Assembly (NCBI GenBank): GCA_937919655.1
Contig: CALFPJ010000095.1
Span: 1 to 64,000 of the forward strand
Source: an uncultured Gemmatimonadales bacterium
Lineage (GTDB): Bacteria; Gemmatimonadota; Gemmatimonadetes; Longimicrobiales; Gaopeijiaceae
Reading direction: 5' to 3'
DNA: 64,000 nt
The position numbers and the translations under genes were made by a program. The notes under the pieces were generated by a model that was not told the origin of the DNA, ran no database searches, and was given only the letters and a program-made list of their open reading frames with translations. Shown piece after piece: positions 55,200-63,269 of this stretch (position 1 is its first letter; each line of letters begins with the position of its first letter).

Positions 55200-57914
55200 T
55201 CAGAACTCGTACTGGAACTTGAGCAGGCCGAGACGCCCGATCTGCGGTGCGCCGATGAACTCTTGGTGCAGGTTGTTCAAGGCGTTGTTCAGCGTCAGAG
55301 AAACGATGAAGCCGCTGTATCCAGGGACTCTGTAACCGAAGTTCAGGTCGAGCACGCTGTAGGCCTCCACGTCGCCCACGTAGACACCCGAATTCATCGG
55401 GAAGCCGTTGGTGGAGCGCACGCGGCCGCCCGCGAAGGTCCCAACAAGCTTGTTGTCATAACGAAACCCTAGAGAGCCTTTATTCTTCGGAGCATTCAGC
55501 GCGACATCTGTGCTGCCGGTGCAGATGCCGTCGTCATTGAAGTCGTGGCAGTCCTCGCTGACCCGCGAATACGAACCGGTCATCGTGACCTTGGCAGACG
55601 CATGGAATTCGAACCCGACATCTGCTCCGTAGAAGTTCACGTCACCGAAGTTCCGGTATGTGAAAATGAGGTCAGAATTGGTCATCTGGTCTGGGGAGAC
55701 CGTTCCGAGAGGGACACGCGCTGCCTTTCCTGCAATCGGAGCGGCGATCTGAGCCGCGATGCTTGCCGGTACACCCACGCCAGTGAGGCGCGTTACCAGG
55801 TACTGCGCTACCGACGTACCGTTGAGGAACACGCTTGGGGTTTCCACCCTGAGTGGTCCCACGAAATTGTTGATCTCGGTCCGGTACCCCGCGATGGCGA
55901 TCCGTAGGCGGTCGCCAATCAGTCCATTATACCCGAGCTCGTACGTGGTTGAGATCGTCGGAAGTATCCTACCCACGTTCGTCACGCCAGGATCGGGCAG
56001 GAACGGAATCGAGGGGTTCTCCGAGTTGAAGCGCAGAAGGTTGGAGGACAACTCACCTGGCTGCGGGTTGCCGACGATGGCCGCGAACGACTGTGGCGTG
56101 AGCCCCAGGAGTGGGAGCGTTCCAAGGAGTGTCGGGTCGGTGAGCGCCAGCGGGACCACGACCGCGTCCCAAAGTGCTGCACCCGTGGCGGGCAACTGGG
56201 TGCCCGGAGCGAACGGTGAGTACATGCAGTAGTTGTTGACCCCACCTGCACAGGTGTTCGTCCACGTTAGCCCAGACTCGGGCACACCAAACGTGCGCAC
56301 GTTGTACCCGATCGTCGATGTAATGGGGATCCGGCCAGCGACCAAGTCGAGGAAAAGGTTATTGGTCGTCGGCGTGCTGAAGGCGCGGTTGTAGGTGGCC
56401 CGGAAGGTGTGGCCCCCAGTCGGCTTATAAACCAGTGCGGCGCGGGGAGAAAAAACCGGGTCTTTAAGATGTTCGTGGTCGTCAACGCGGAGCGCGGCCA
56501 CGATTTCAAATTTTTCAGAGAGGTCGAAGGTGCCGTGAACGTAGGCTCCGAGTTCGGTCGTCTGGTCGATGTCTTCGTTCGAGCCGGTGATCGACCCCTC
56601 CGTGACCGGGTTGGTTTTCGAGTAGTCGATTCCGGTCATTACGTCCATGCGTTCCCCGAACGTCAGCCCGTACTGCACCTGCGTGGCGAACATCGTCGAG
56701 TTGTCGATCAGGGGCTGGCCCGTGCGGAGCAGGTACGAGTCGCCCGCAGAGGACTTATTCATAAAAGCCTGAGCGAACAGGCGGCCCTTCCGCATCTGAA
56801 CCTGCCCGAATTGGTAGCGCCAATTGTCGGCCTGGCCACCGCCGATTCCAGTCAGTTCGATCGAATGGACGAGTTGGTTCAACCCATAGGTCACGACGAT
56901 CTCATCGTCCTCGTCCCACGGGCGGAAGTCCATCCGGACCTCTCCACTGTATCGCTCGGAGGTGTAGTCGCGGTTCCCAACCAGGGGGTTCGTGCTCGCC
57001 GAGGCTGCCGCTCCCTCGACCGGATCGAAGTACTGGAAGTCGTCGCCACGGAAGTACTGACCGGAAACCTTGAGGCCTGCCTTGTCGCTGAACTTCCAGG
57101 CCTGGCGTCCGACTCCATGAAAGACGTTCCGGCTACCGCCGGCGAGGCTGAAGCTGGATCCAGGCTTGTCGATTGGCGATGTCGTGATCACATGCATCAC
57201 GCCGTTCGCGGAGTTGGGTCCGTACAGAGCCGCTGCCGGCCCAAGCACGACTTCGACTCGCTCTACGTCGAGCGGTGTGGCCGGAATCATGTTGTAGGCG
57301 TTGAGGTTCAGCGACGGAACCCGCGCGTATCGGTTGTCGGTAAGTACGAGTAGCGCACCCGAGAAGACGTTGTTGAATCCGCGGGCAACGACGTTGTTTT
57401 GATTCAGGCCGGTCTGGATCGCGTCCACACCAGGCATGGCTTTGAGGTAGTCAACGGGTGTCGTCGCGGCAATTTCTTGGATCATTTCGATCTCGACCAC
57501 GTTGACCTGCGCCGGCGCTGCAAGGGTGCGTTCTTCGCGTCCCCGGCTGACCGTAACGCTCATGGGGTTGAGCGCCAGCACAGTGGAGAGCATCTCGATG
57601 GTGACCCGCTCCGACCCTCCCGTCTCGACGGAGATGCCGTCGACTCGTGCCGTCTCAAACCCGATGAGAACCACAACGATGGAATAGGAGCCAGAGGGAA
57701 CACGTAGGGTGAAGTTCCCCTGCGCGTCGGATAGGGCCCCTGCAGCGGAGCCGCGGCCCACTACCTGGACCTGAGCCGATGCCAGTCCCATCATCGTGGA
57801 GCCGTCCACCACCTGACCCGCGATCGTTGCCTGCTGTGCGCTCGCCGGCGCAGCCAGAGCTAACGAGGCAGCGACAGAAAGCCCACAGAACCAGTTCAGT
57901 CGAAGACGCATCAT
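55200..57914 (-). CDS. TonB-dependent receptor with carboxypeptidase-regulatory domain
   Basis: A 904-residue outer-membrane receptor. Signal peptide (LSVAASLALAAPASAQQ), a carboxypeptidase-regulatory-like domain (IAGQVVDGSTMMGLASAQVQ), a plug domain (TTPVDYLKAMPGVDAIQTGL, VERVEVVLGPAAALYGPNSA), and a 22-strand-type barrel ending in FQYEF. It should take up a large or scarce ligand using TonB energy. Ligand and partner genes are not visible. AAGGAG lies 8 bases before the ATG at 57914, and an intrinsic terminator follows the stop. Confidence 0.94.
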   Translation of the reverse strand: MMRLRLNWFCGLSVAASLALAAPASAQQATIAGQVVDGSTMMGLASAQVQVVGRGSAAGALSDAQGNFTLRVPSGSYSIVVVLIGFETARVDGISVETGGSERVTIEMLSTVLALNPMSVTVSRGREERTLAAPAQVNVVEIEMIQEIAATTPVDYLKAMPGVDAIQTGLNQNNVVARGFNNVFSGALLVLTDNRYARVPSLNLNAYNMIPATPLDVERVEVVLGPAAALYGPNSANGVMHVITTSPIDKPGSSFSLAGGSRNVFHGVGRQAWKFSDKAGLKVSGQYFRGDDFQYFDPVEGAAASASTNPLVGNRDYTSERYSGEVRMDFRPWDEDDEIVVTYGLNQLVHSIELTGIGGGQADNWRYQFGQVQMRKGRLFAQAFMNKSSAGDSYLLRTGQPLIDNSTMFATQVQYGLTFGERMDVMTGIDYSKTNPVTEGSITGSNEDIDQTTELGAYVHGTFDLSEKFEIVAALRVDDHEHLKDPVFSPRAALVYKPTGGHTFRATYNRAFSTPTTNNLFLDLVAGRIPITSTIGYNVRTFGVPESGLTWTNTCAGGVNNYCMYSPFAPGTQLPATGAALWDAVVVPLALTDPTLLGTLPLLGLTPQSFAAIVGNPQPGELSSNLLRFNSENPSIPFLPDPGVTNVGRILPTISTTYELGYNGLIGDRLRIAIAGYRTEINNFVGPLRVETPSVFLNGTSVAQYLVTRLTGVGVPASIAAQIAAPIAGKAARVPLGTVSPDQMTNSDLIFTYRNFGDVNFYGADVGFEFHASAKVTMTGSYSRVSEDCHDFNDDGICTGSTDVALNAPKNKGSLGFRYDNKLVGTFAGGRVRSTNGFPMNSGVYVGDVEAYSVLDLNFGYRVPGYSGFIVSLTLNNALNNLHQEFIGAPQIGRLGLLKFQYEF

Positions 57915-57937
57915 CCGCCTAACTCCTTCATGTGTCA

Positions 57938-57966
57938 GTTATATATGGGGGAAGGTCCACGACTAA
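57938..57966 (-). promoter_or_regulatory. Candidate promoter of the TonB receptor gene
   Basis: On the minus strand TTAGTC (57961-57966) and TATAAC (57938-57943) are 17 bases apart, with the start codon 23 bases after the -10. The -10 is identical to that of the ACT-domain gene promoter. The -35 is weak. Confidence 0.35.
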
Positions 57967-58123
57967 CGTACCACCCCAATGACGGTGTGTGCAAAGGAAA
58001 TCGCAACGCCCCGGTCGTCACCGGACCCTTGCAGCTGGCCCATAAAACTCGGAGACCCCTGCCTGAGACCGAGATCGCACGCCGAAATACTGGTGCCGAA
58101 CAAGGAAAATGGCCGCTTTGAGC

Positions 58124-58840
58124 CTACTCGCCGTATAGTTCTTCTGAACACGTTACGCAGATCCCGTGGGTGAACTGCGCGTCCGATCGCTCCATGATGT
58201 ATATCTCCACTTGTTGCCAGAAACCGTCGTCGTCACGGACCTTCTTGCAGTTGCAGCAAATTGGAATGAGGCCTTGGAGCGTATTGATTTCAACGAGATT
58301 CCGCTCGAGGGTCACGTTCTTTGTTTCGATCTCGGTGACGTACTCCGCGATCCTCTGCCGTTGGACCTGAAGCTCGCAAAACACCTCGACCTTGCTACGC
58401 ATCGTGTGAGGGTCGACCGGGTGAACCAAGTAGTCGACCGCGCCGGTCTCATACCCACGGAAGATGTGCTTCTCATCGAAGCGGACTCCCGTGAAAAAAA
58501 TGATGGGCAGGTGTCGCGTCGCCTCCTCACGTCGGATCGCCTCAGCGACGGCAAACCCGTCGATACCGGGAAGCTGCACATCAAGCAAAGCGAGCGCGTA
58601 GTCGTGAAGCCCCAGCTTCGTCAGCGCGTCCTCTCCGGTCTCCGCGGTGACGATGACGCGCCATGGAGTCTCAAGAAGAGTTCTCGTGGCAAGCCGGACC
58701 TCGGGCGTGTCCTCCACAACGAGCACATAGACGGGGGCTTGTTCAGACACAATAGATATCGTTGGCTCGAGCAGTCCGGGGAGGTCTTCTAGTGTTCTGG
58801 TCCCAAAGTTCGTTCGTATTCGAACGAACTTTTCGGCCAT
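58124..58840 (-). CDS. Response regulator with C-terminal zinc-ribbon-like module, conserved Lys replaced by His
   Basis: A 238-residue protein. REC domain from about residue 37 (YVLVVEDTPEVRLATRTLLE) with the phospho-acceptor Asp in LALLDVQLPGIDG and the Thr in IIFFTGVRF. The invariant signalling Lys before the Pro is His: VDYLVHPVDPH. A coiled coil (QRIAEYVTEIETKNVTLERN) leads to a four-Cys module, IPICCNCKKVRDDDGFWQQV then HGICVTCSEELYGE, common at the end of some sensor proteins. No DNA-binding domain. A GTG at 58750 is an alternative start, which would put the hairpin at 58805-58832 in the leader. Confidence 0.82.
   Translation of the reverse strand: MAEKFVRIRTNFGTRTLEDLPGLLEPTISIVSEQAPVYVLVVEDTPEVRLATRTLLETPWRVIVTAETGEDALTKLGLHDYALALLDVQLPGIDGFAVAEAIRREEATRHLPIIFFTGVRFDEKHIFRGYETGAVDYLVHPVDPHTMRSKVEVFCELQVQRQRIAEYVTEIETKNVTLERNLVEINTLQGLIPICCNCKKVRDDDGFWQQVEIYIMERSDAQFTHGICVTCSEELYGE
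58805..58832. repeat. Perfect 12-bp hairpin at the 5' end of the response-regulator gene
   Basis: AAAGTTCGTTCG (58805-58816), loop TATT, CGAACGAACTTT (58821-58832). It lies just inside the ATG at 58840, or in the leader if the GTG at 58750 is the true start. It could be a terminator of the sensor remnant upstream, an operator, or an mRNA hairpin. Confidence 0.7.
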
Positions 58841-58888
58841 GGTACCAGCATATCGCGAGGCCTTTACACCCGACAGGGAGCCCTAACC

Positions 58889-59346
58889 TCAGGGTGCTGG
58901 CGTTTCCGTGTCGCTCAAGGGGCGGATCGGGTCCGTGAGGACGAGGATGTCCGCCCCTCGGCAAGTTCGCGTTCCCGATGGAGAAGTTCTGCTATCCATC
59001 CTGCGCCCAATGTGACGGCGACCAGGATTGAAACGACCGCGAAGACGAAGCCCCAGTCTGGGACGGACGCATCGAGAAGGAGTACTTCCGCTTGAGTGGC
59101 CGCCAGCGTAGCCATGGCGCCGGCAAGGGCGAGTGACGCCCCGTGCCACCCTCGGTAGTAGGCCAGCAGAAACGCGGGCCGAACGGCAGGAACCCACGCG
59201 ATGAGGGCCCCTTCGTCGACCATCCACTCCGGCCGAAGCCAATTGGCGACGACGGGCAGTGCCAACGTGACCAGCGAAAACCAGAGTGCTCGCGGAGGTA
59301 CGACCTGTCGGCTTGTCACGAATGAAAGTGCTTGATTTGGGCTCAC
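58889..59346 (-). pseudogene. Truncated membrane sensor N-terminus
   Basis: From an ATG at 59346 the frame encodes four transmembrane helices (LWFSLVTLALPVVANWLRPE, AVRPAFLLAYYRGWHGASLA, LAGAMATLAATQAEVLLLDA, GFVFAVVSILVAVTLGAGWI) and then a linker, LLHRERELAEG. It stops soon after in RTSSSSRTRSAP. A one-base shift gives ILVLTDPIRPL, reminiscent of the LTDPLTGLPN start of a GGDEF domain, but no GGDEF follows. The likely parent is a sensor diguanylate cyclase or histidine kinase. The adjoining response regulator may have been its partner. Confidence 0.6.
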
Positions 59347-59470
59347 GCCTTTGGTCCCACGAGGAGCGGATGCTCTCGTCCTGCACGGCCACTCTTCGCG
59401 ACATAAGCAATGCGCCCGCCTACCCGCACGGCTTATCTTCCCGTGCTACCCCTTTCGGAGGAGAATACAC

Positions 59471-60010
59471 GTGACACGCTTTCGTTCGATTGTGCTCTCG
59501 GTGATCGCCACGGTGGTAACGGCCAGCGCCGGCATCGCTCAGACGCCCTCGAGTTTCAAGAGTGAGATCTCGCAGCAGTTCGAGGCTTCCGCCACGAAGG
59601 TTTTGGCTTTGGCCGAAGCGATGCCTGAGCAGTCGTATGGGTGGAGCCCAATGGAGGGTGTGGCGTCGGTCGTGAGCGTTTACATGCATATCTCGCGCTA
59701 CAACTACATGTATCCGGAAGAGAACCTCGGAGTCCCGTCTCCGATGGGGGCCCCTGCATACGGCCGCTGGGAAGACGAAGTGACCACCAAGGCCGAAGCC
59801 GTGGCGATCGTAGCCGCATCCATGGACCACGTGCGATCCGTGATCGCGAACATGTCTGACGCAGAGTTGAACGCTGGGACCCGTCTCTATGGGAGGGACG
59901 TCGGAAAGTGGTCAGTGTTGCTCCAGCTGGTCGCGCACATGAATGAACATCTCGGGCAGTCCGTCGCCTACGCCAGAAGCAATGGCGTGACACCACCCTG
60001 GTCGATGTAA
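59471..60010 (+). CDS. Exported DinB-like protein
   Basis: A 179-residue four-helix DinB-type protein. The GTG at 59471 follows GGAGGAG and starts a signal peptide (FRSIVLSVIATVVTASAGIA). Candidate metal His residues are in VYMHISRYNYM and LVAHMNEHLGQSVAYARSNG, the latter being the common DinB C-terminal motif. DinB proteins are metal-binding thiol-transferase-like folds, and an exported version is common in this phylum. Function unknown. The next gene starts 6 bases after its stop. Confidence 0.85.
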   Translation: MTRFRSIVLSVIATVVTASAGIAQTPSSFKSEISQQFEASATKVLALAEAMPEQSYGWSPMEGVASVVSVYMHISRYNYMYPEENLGVPSPMGAPAYGRWEDEVTTKAEAVAIVAASMDHVRSVIANMSDAELNAGTRLYGRDVGKWSVLLQLVAHMNEHLGQSVAYARSNGVTPPWSM

Positions 60011-60016
60011 CGGCCG

Positions 60017-60721
60017 ATGCATAAACGACTCTCCGGCCTTTGGACCGCCCCTGCGTTCCTAGTCTTCCTCGTGGCAGTTGTCAGCGCCTGTGCCGGCGAC
60101 CCGCCTCCTGACGACTCTGACACCGCGCCCGCCGTGCCAGGTCAGGCGTCCGGCGAACCGCAGACCTCGCTGATCCAGCTGTGGTCTGCCGAGCAGCCTG
60201 CGTTTGGGATCTTCGTGCCCAGTGAGCGGCCGCGCGACGAACGTGCCGCCGACGGCTCTCGCCTTCCGGCGATGTACTCCGTAGAGGGCGGGGTGGCGCT
60301 GGCCCAGAACGAACTCCTCGACTACCTATTTTTGAGCCTCGAGGGCAACTACGAAGCAGAGGCGGTCAGCACCATCGCCGAAGGCGTGGCGCGCGCTGGC
60401 GTGCCCGTCCCCCCGACGCTCATGATCGAAGATCCTGATGCGCTCGCCGCCGTGAGGGAGATCTCAGATACGCCAGGGTACAGCGTTTTGGCGTGTGGTA
60501 TTGGCAGCCTAACGAATGCTCTGGGAGGAGATCGCGCGGCCGGCGAAGCCGGTAATTCGGAGGTGCTCGTTCACGCCATGCGCGTCGGCGCGCCGGACAT
60601 TATCACTGCCAACGCCGAGGACGTGGCCCGTCGCATCGAAGAGGGGTTCCTCGGCCTCCTGATGTCGGGCCCCACTGCTGACGATGCGATTCGGAGAGGG
60701 CGCGCGGCGGCGGGGCGATAG
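60017..60721 (+). CDS. Shortened HpcH/HpaI aldolase-like lipoprotein
   Basis: A 234-residue lipoprotein (FLVFLVAVVSAC lipobox) whose text matches parts of the HpcH/HpaI aldolase family: QPAFGIFVPSE, ELLDYLFLSLEGNYEAEAV, TPGYSVLACGIGSLTNALGG and GPTADDAIRRGRAAAGR. The central segment that normally carries the Arg and the conserved IPHV-type barrel strands seems to be missing between SLEGNYEAEAV and PTLMIEDPDAL. It is therefore probably not an active aldolase. It is likely co-transcribed with the DinB-like gene. Confidence 0.6.
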   Translation: MHKRLSGLWTAPAFLVFLVAVVSACAGDPPPDDSDTAPAVPGQASGEPQTSLIQLWSAEQPAFGIFVPSERPRDERAADGSRLPAMYSVEGGVALAQNELLDYLFLSLEGNYEAEAVSTIAEGVARAGVPVPPTLMIEDPDALAAVREISDTPGYSVLACGIGSLTNALGGDRAAGEAGNSEVLVHAMRVGAPDIITANAEDVARRIEEGFLGLLMSGPTADDAIRRGRAAAGR

Positions 60722-60739
60722 CCTGCCGAATGAAGGGGC

Positions 60740-62017
60740 TTAAGCCCTCGTATGCCCAGAGCCGAATACCACGAACTTCTTGGTCGTGAGCTCTCGAGCG
60801 CCCATCGGTCCGTAGGCGTGCAGCTTAGACGTGGAGATCCCGATTTCGGCGCCCAAGCCCAGCTCTCCTCCGTCCGCGAAACGGGTGCTCGCGTTCACGA
60901 GGACCGTGGACGATTGGACCGCAGTTACGAACCGCTGTGCGCACTCGTCGTCGCCGGTGACGATGGCTTCAGTGTGATTGGACGCATGGTCAGCGATGTG
61001 GTCGATCGCAGCGTCGAGGCTGTCGACCACCCTCACCGACAAGATCAGGTCGAGGTACTCTGTGTCCCAGTCCGCCTCCGTGGCAGGCGTGACCCCCGCG
61101 CCGATGATCTTGAGTGTACGTGGGCAGCCTCTTAACTCCACGCCCTCTGAGATCAATGCCGCAGCGATCGGTGGTAACAGCGCGGGGGCAGCGTCGGCAT
61201 GGATGAGCAGTGTCTCGAGGGCGTTACACACGCCGGGGCGCTGCACTTTGGCGTTCACCGCGATGGCCACGGCGAGCTTCGGGTCGGCGGTCTTGTCCAC
61301 GAACAGATGGCAGACACCCTTGTAGTGCTGAAGTACCGGAATGCGACTCTTTTCCGTGACGGCCCTAATGAGGCTCTCTCCACCTCTAGGAATCACAAGG
61401 TCGATGTAGTCCTCTTGCTTGAGTAGCACGTCGATCGCACTGCGATCCGTAGTCTGAATGAGTTGTACGGCGTCCGTAGGGAGGCCCGCCGCTTCCAGGC
61501 CGCTTCGTAGAGCGACGGCGATCGCGCGGTTTGAGTGGATGGCCTCTTTGCCCCCCCGGAGGATGACCGCGTTCCCGGACTTGAAGCAAAGCGCGGCGGC
61601 ATCGGCCGTCACGTTAGGCCGACTCTCATAGATCATGGCCACGACGCCGAGCGGAATCGTCATGCGCGCGACTTTCAGTCCGTTGGGTCGCACCTGCTCG
61701 TCGCTGATCGTCCCCAGCGGGTCCGGTTGATCCGCGATCTCACGGAGCGCTGCTCCGAGTCGCATCACGGCGGACTCGTCTAGCCGGAGGCGATCTTGCA
61801 TAGGGGCGGTCAAGCCTTCGGCTCGGGCCGCAGCTAGATCGGACGCGTTGGCTTCCGCGATCCTGCCCGCTGCGGCCTGCAGGGCGGTTGCCATCGAAAG
61901 GAGCCCCTCCTTCCGCTGGACGGCAGACGTCCGGACCAGAAGGCGCCCGGCTTCACTCGCGCGCCGGGCGACGTCGACAATCTCGAGTTCGATTGTCGAA
62001 TCGACCGACGTGCTCAT
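60740..62017 (-). CDS. proA: Gamma-glutamyl phosphate reductase
   Basis: A 425-residue aldehyde-dehydrogenase-fold enzyme of proline synthesis. Landmarks: MIYESRPNVTADAAALCFKS, ILRGGKEAIHSNRAIA, the catalytic Cys in QRPGVCNALETLL, and GLGAEIGISTSKLHAYGPMG. It reduces gamma-glutamyl phosphate to the semialdehyde. The ATG at 62017 overlaps the proB stop (ATGA), so it is translationally coupled. proC is not in the window. Confidence 0.95.
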   Translation of the reverse strand: MSTSVDSTIELEIVDVARRASEAGRLLVRTSAVQRKEGLLSMATALQAAAGRIAEANASDLAAARAEGLTAPMQDRLRLDESAVMRLGAALREIADQPDPLGTISDEQVRPNGLKVARMTIPLGVVAMIYESRPNVTADAAALCFKSGNAVILRGGKEAIHSNRAIAVALRSGLEAAGLPTDAVQLIQTTDRSAIDVLLKQEDYIDLVIPRGGESLIRAVTEKSRIPVLQHYKGVCHLFVDKTADPKLAVAIAVNAKVQRPGVCNALETLLIHADAAPALLPPIAAALISEGVELRGCPRTLKIIGAGVTPATEADWDTEYLDLILSVRVVDSLDAAIDHIADHASNHTEAIVTGDDECAQRFVTAVQSSTVLVNASTRFADGGELGLGAEIGISTSKLHAYGPMGARELTTKKFVVFGSGHTRA

Positions 62018-63177
62018 GGCACTGCCTGCTGCGCAATGACCATGCGATCGGGGCGCATAATGATGGCTCCCCCGGCTCTGCCGAGGGCGTGGGAGACCTG
62101 AGTGCTGTGCAGGCCGCGGATCCGATCGACGTCTCGATCGTCGAATCGGACTAGGCCACGAGCGCACTCGGCCCCAGACCGATCGAGCACCGCCACGAGG
62201 TCACCCTTCCGAAAGCGGCCCACCACCTCGATGACCCCGGAAGGCAATAGGCTCGCCCGTCTGCGGAGCGCTGCCACCGCGCCATCGTCGACCACCACCG
62301 ATCCTCGAGGCTTGTGTACGGACATCCAGTGGCGCCGAGCGCCGAGCGGACTCTTTTCCGCAGCGATGTACGTACCGACAGCGTCTCCACGGAGAATGGC
62401 GGTCAGGGCTTCTGGGTCGCCGCCAGAAGCGATGACGGTTGGAATGCCATAGATGCTGGCCTTCTCTGCAGCTTCGAGCTTGGTAGCCATCCCGCCGCGC
62501 GAGAGGGTGGACGTCTTCTTGAAGCAGAAATCGCGAAGTACTGACGCGCTGGCCGCGAACGGGATCGGCGTGGCGCTTCCGCCGGCCGCAGGTTTCGTCG
62601 AATACACGCCGTCTACATCGGTAAGCAGCACCAGCAGGTCTGCGTCCACTAAAGCCGCTGTAATTGCGGCCAAATTGTCGTTGTCGCCCACCATGATCTC
62701 CTCGACGCTCACGGTGTCGTTTTCGTTCACGATGGGGACGATCCCCCCCTCCAGGAGAGCGGACAGCGCGCCTCGCGCGGAGATATAGCGAGATCGATCG
62801 GTGAGACAATCGCCAGTCAATAGCACCTGCCCGACATGGCGGCCCTGGGCCTCGAAGACGTCCGACCACATACGCATGAGCCGACTCTGCCCCACTGCCG
62901 CGGCGGCCTGACGGTCTTGGAGGCGGTCCGGGGGCGCGGTGTGGCCGAGGATGCGAAAGCCAGCGGCTACCGCACCACTTGAGACGATCACGATCTCGAC
63001 GTCATCGGCAGCCACAACCGCTGCTGCGACCTCGGTCAGCTTGGACGCACTAAGGCTATCCGTGTCCTCGGTAAGCGTTCTGCTTCCGAGTTTGATCACA
63101 ATTCGTCGCTTAGCCCGACCTTTTTTGGTCGAGGGTGATCCGGAGGAGACCGCCTGCGTCAGTCTAAGATCATGCAT
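62014..63177 (-). CDS. proB: Glutamate 5-kinase
   Basis: A 387-residue kinase with a C-terminal PUA domain. Motifs: RRIVIKLGSRTLTEDTDS, IVIVSSGAVAAGFRILG, NENDTVSVEEIMVGDNDNLA, GGMATKLEAAEKASIYGIPT. The PUA part begins near RGSVVVDDGAVAALRRRASL. It makes gamma-glutamyl phosphate and is usually feedback-inhibited by proline. The ATG at 63177 gives the usual N-terminus, and another in-frame ATG at 63198 is possible. No ribosome binding site is seen for either. An AT-rich palindrome covers the start. Confidence 0.94.
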   Translation of the reverse strand: MHDLRLTQAVSSGSPSTKKGRAKRRIVIKLGSRTLTEDTDSLSASKLTEVAAAVVAADDVEIVIVSSGAVAAGFRILGHTAPPDRLQDRQAAAAVGQSRLMRMWSDVFEAQGRHVGQVLLTGDCLTDRSRYISARGALSALLEGGIVPIVNENDTVSVEEIMVGDNDNLAAITAALVDADLLVLLTDVDGVYSTKPAAGGSATPIPFAASASVLRDFCFKKTSTLSRGGMATKLEAAEKASIYGIPTVIASGGDPEALTAILRGDAVGTYIAAEKSPLGARRHWMSVHKPRGSVVVDDGAVAALRRRASLLPSGVIEVVGRFRKGDLVAVLDRSGAECARGLVRFDDRDVDRIRGLHSTQVSHALGRAGGAIIMRPDRMVIAQQAVP

Positions 63178-63200
63178 GTATATAACATAATTATGCATGA
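63170..63200. promoter_or_regulatory. AT-rich inverted repeat over the proB start
   Basis: TCATGCAT (63170-63177) and ATGCATGA (63193-63200) are exact inverted repeats around a 15-base AT-only or nearly AT-only spacer (GTATATAACATAATT). The island contrasts with the GC-rich surroundings. It may be an operator, or it may contain the -10 of a leaderless or short-leader transcript. Confidence 0.55.
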
Positions 63201-63269
63201 CGGCTAACGGAAGATCTCGCCGAAGGCTCGCGAATCTTTCTCGGAAAACCCGCGAAGATTCCTTGGATG

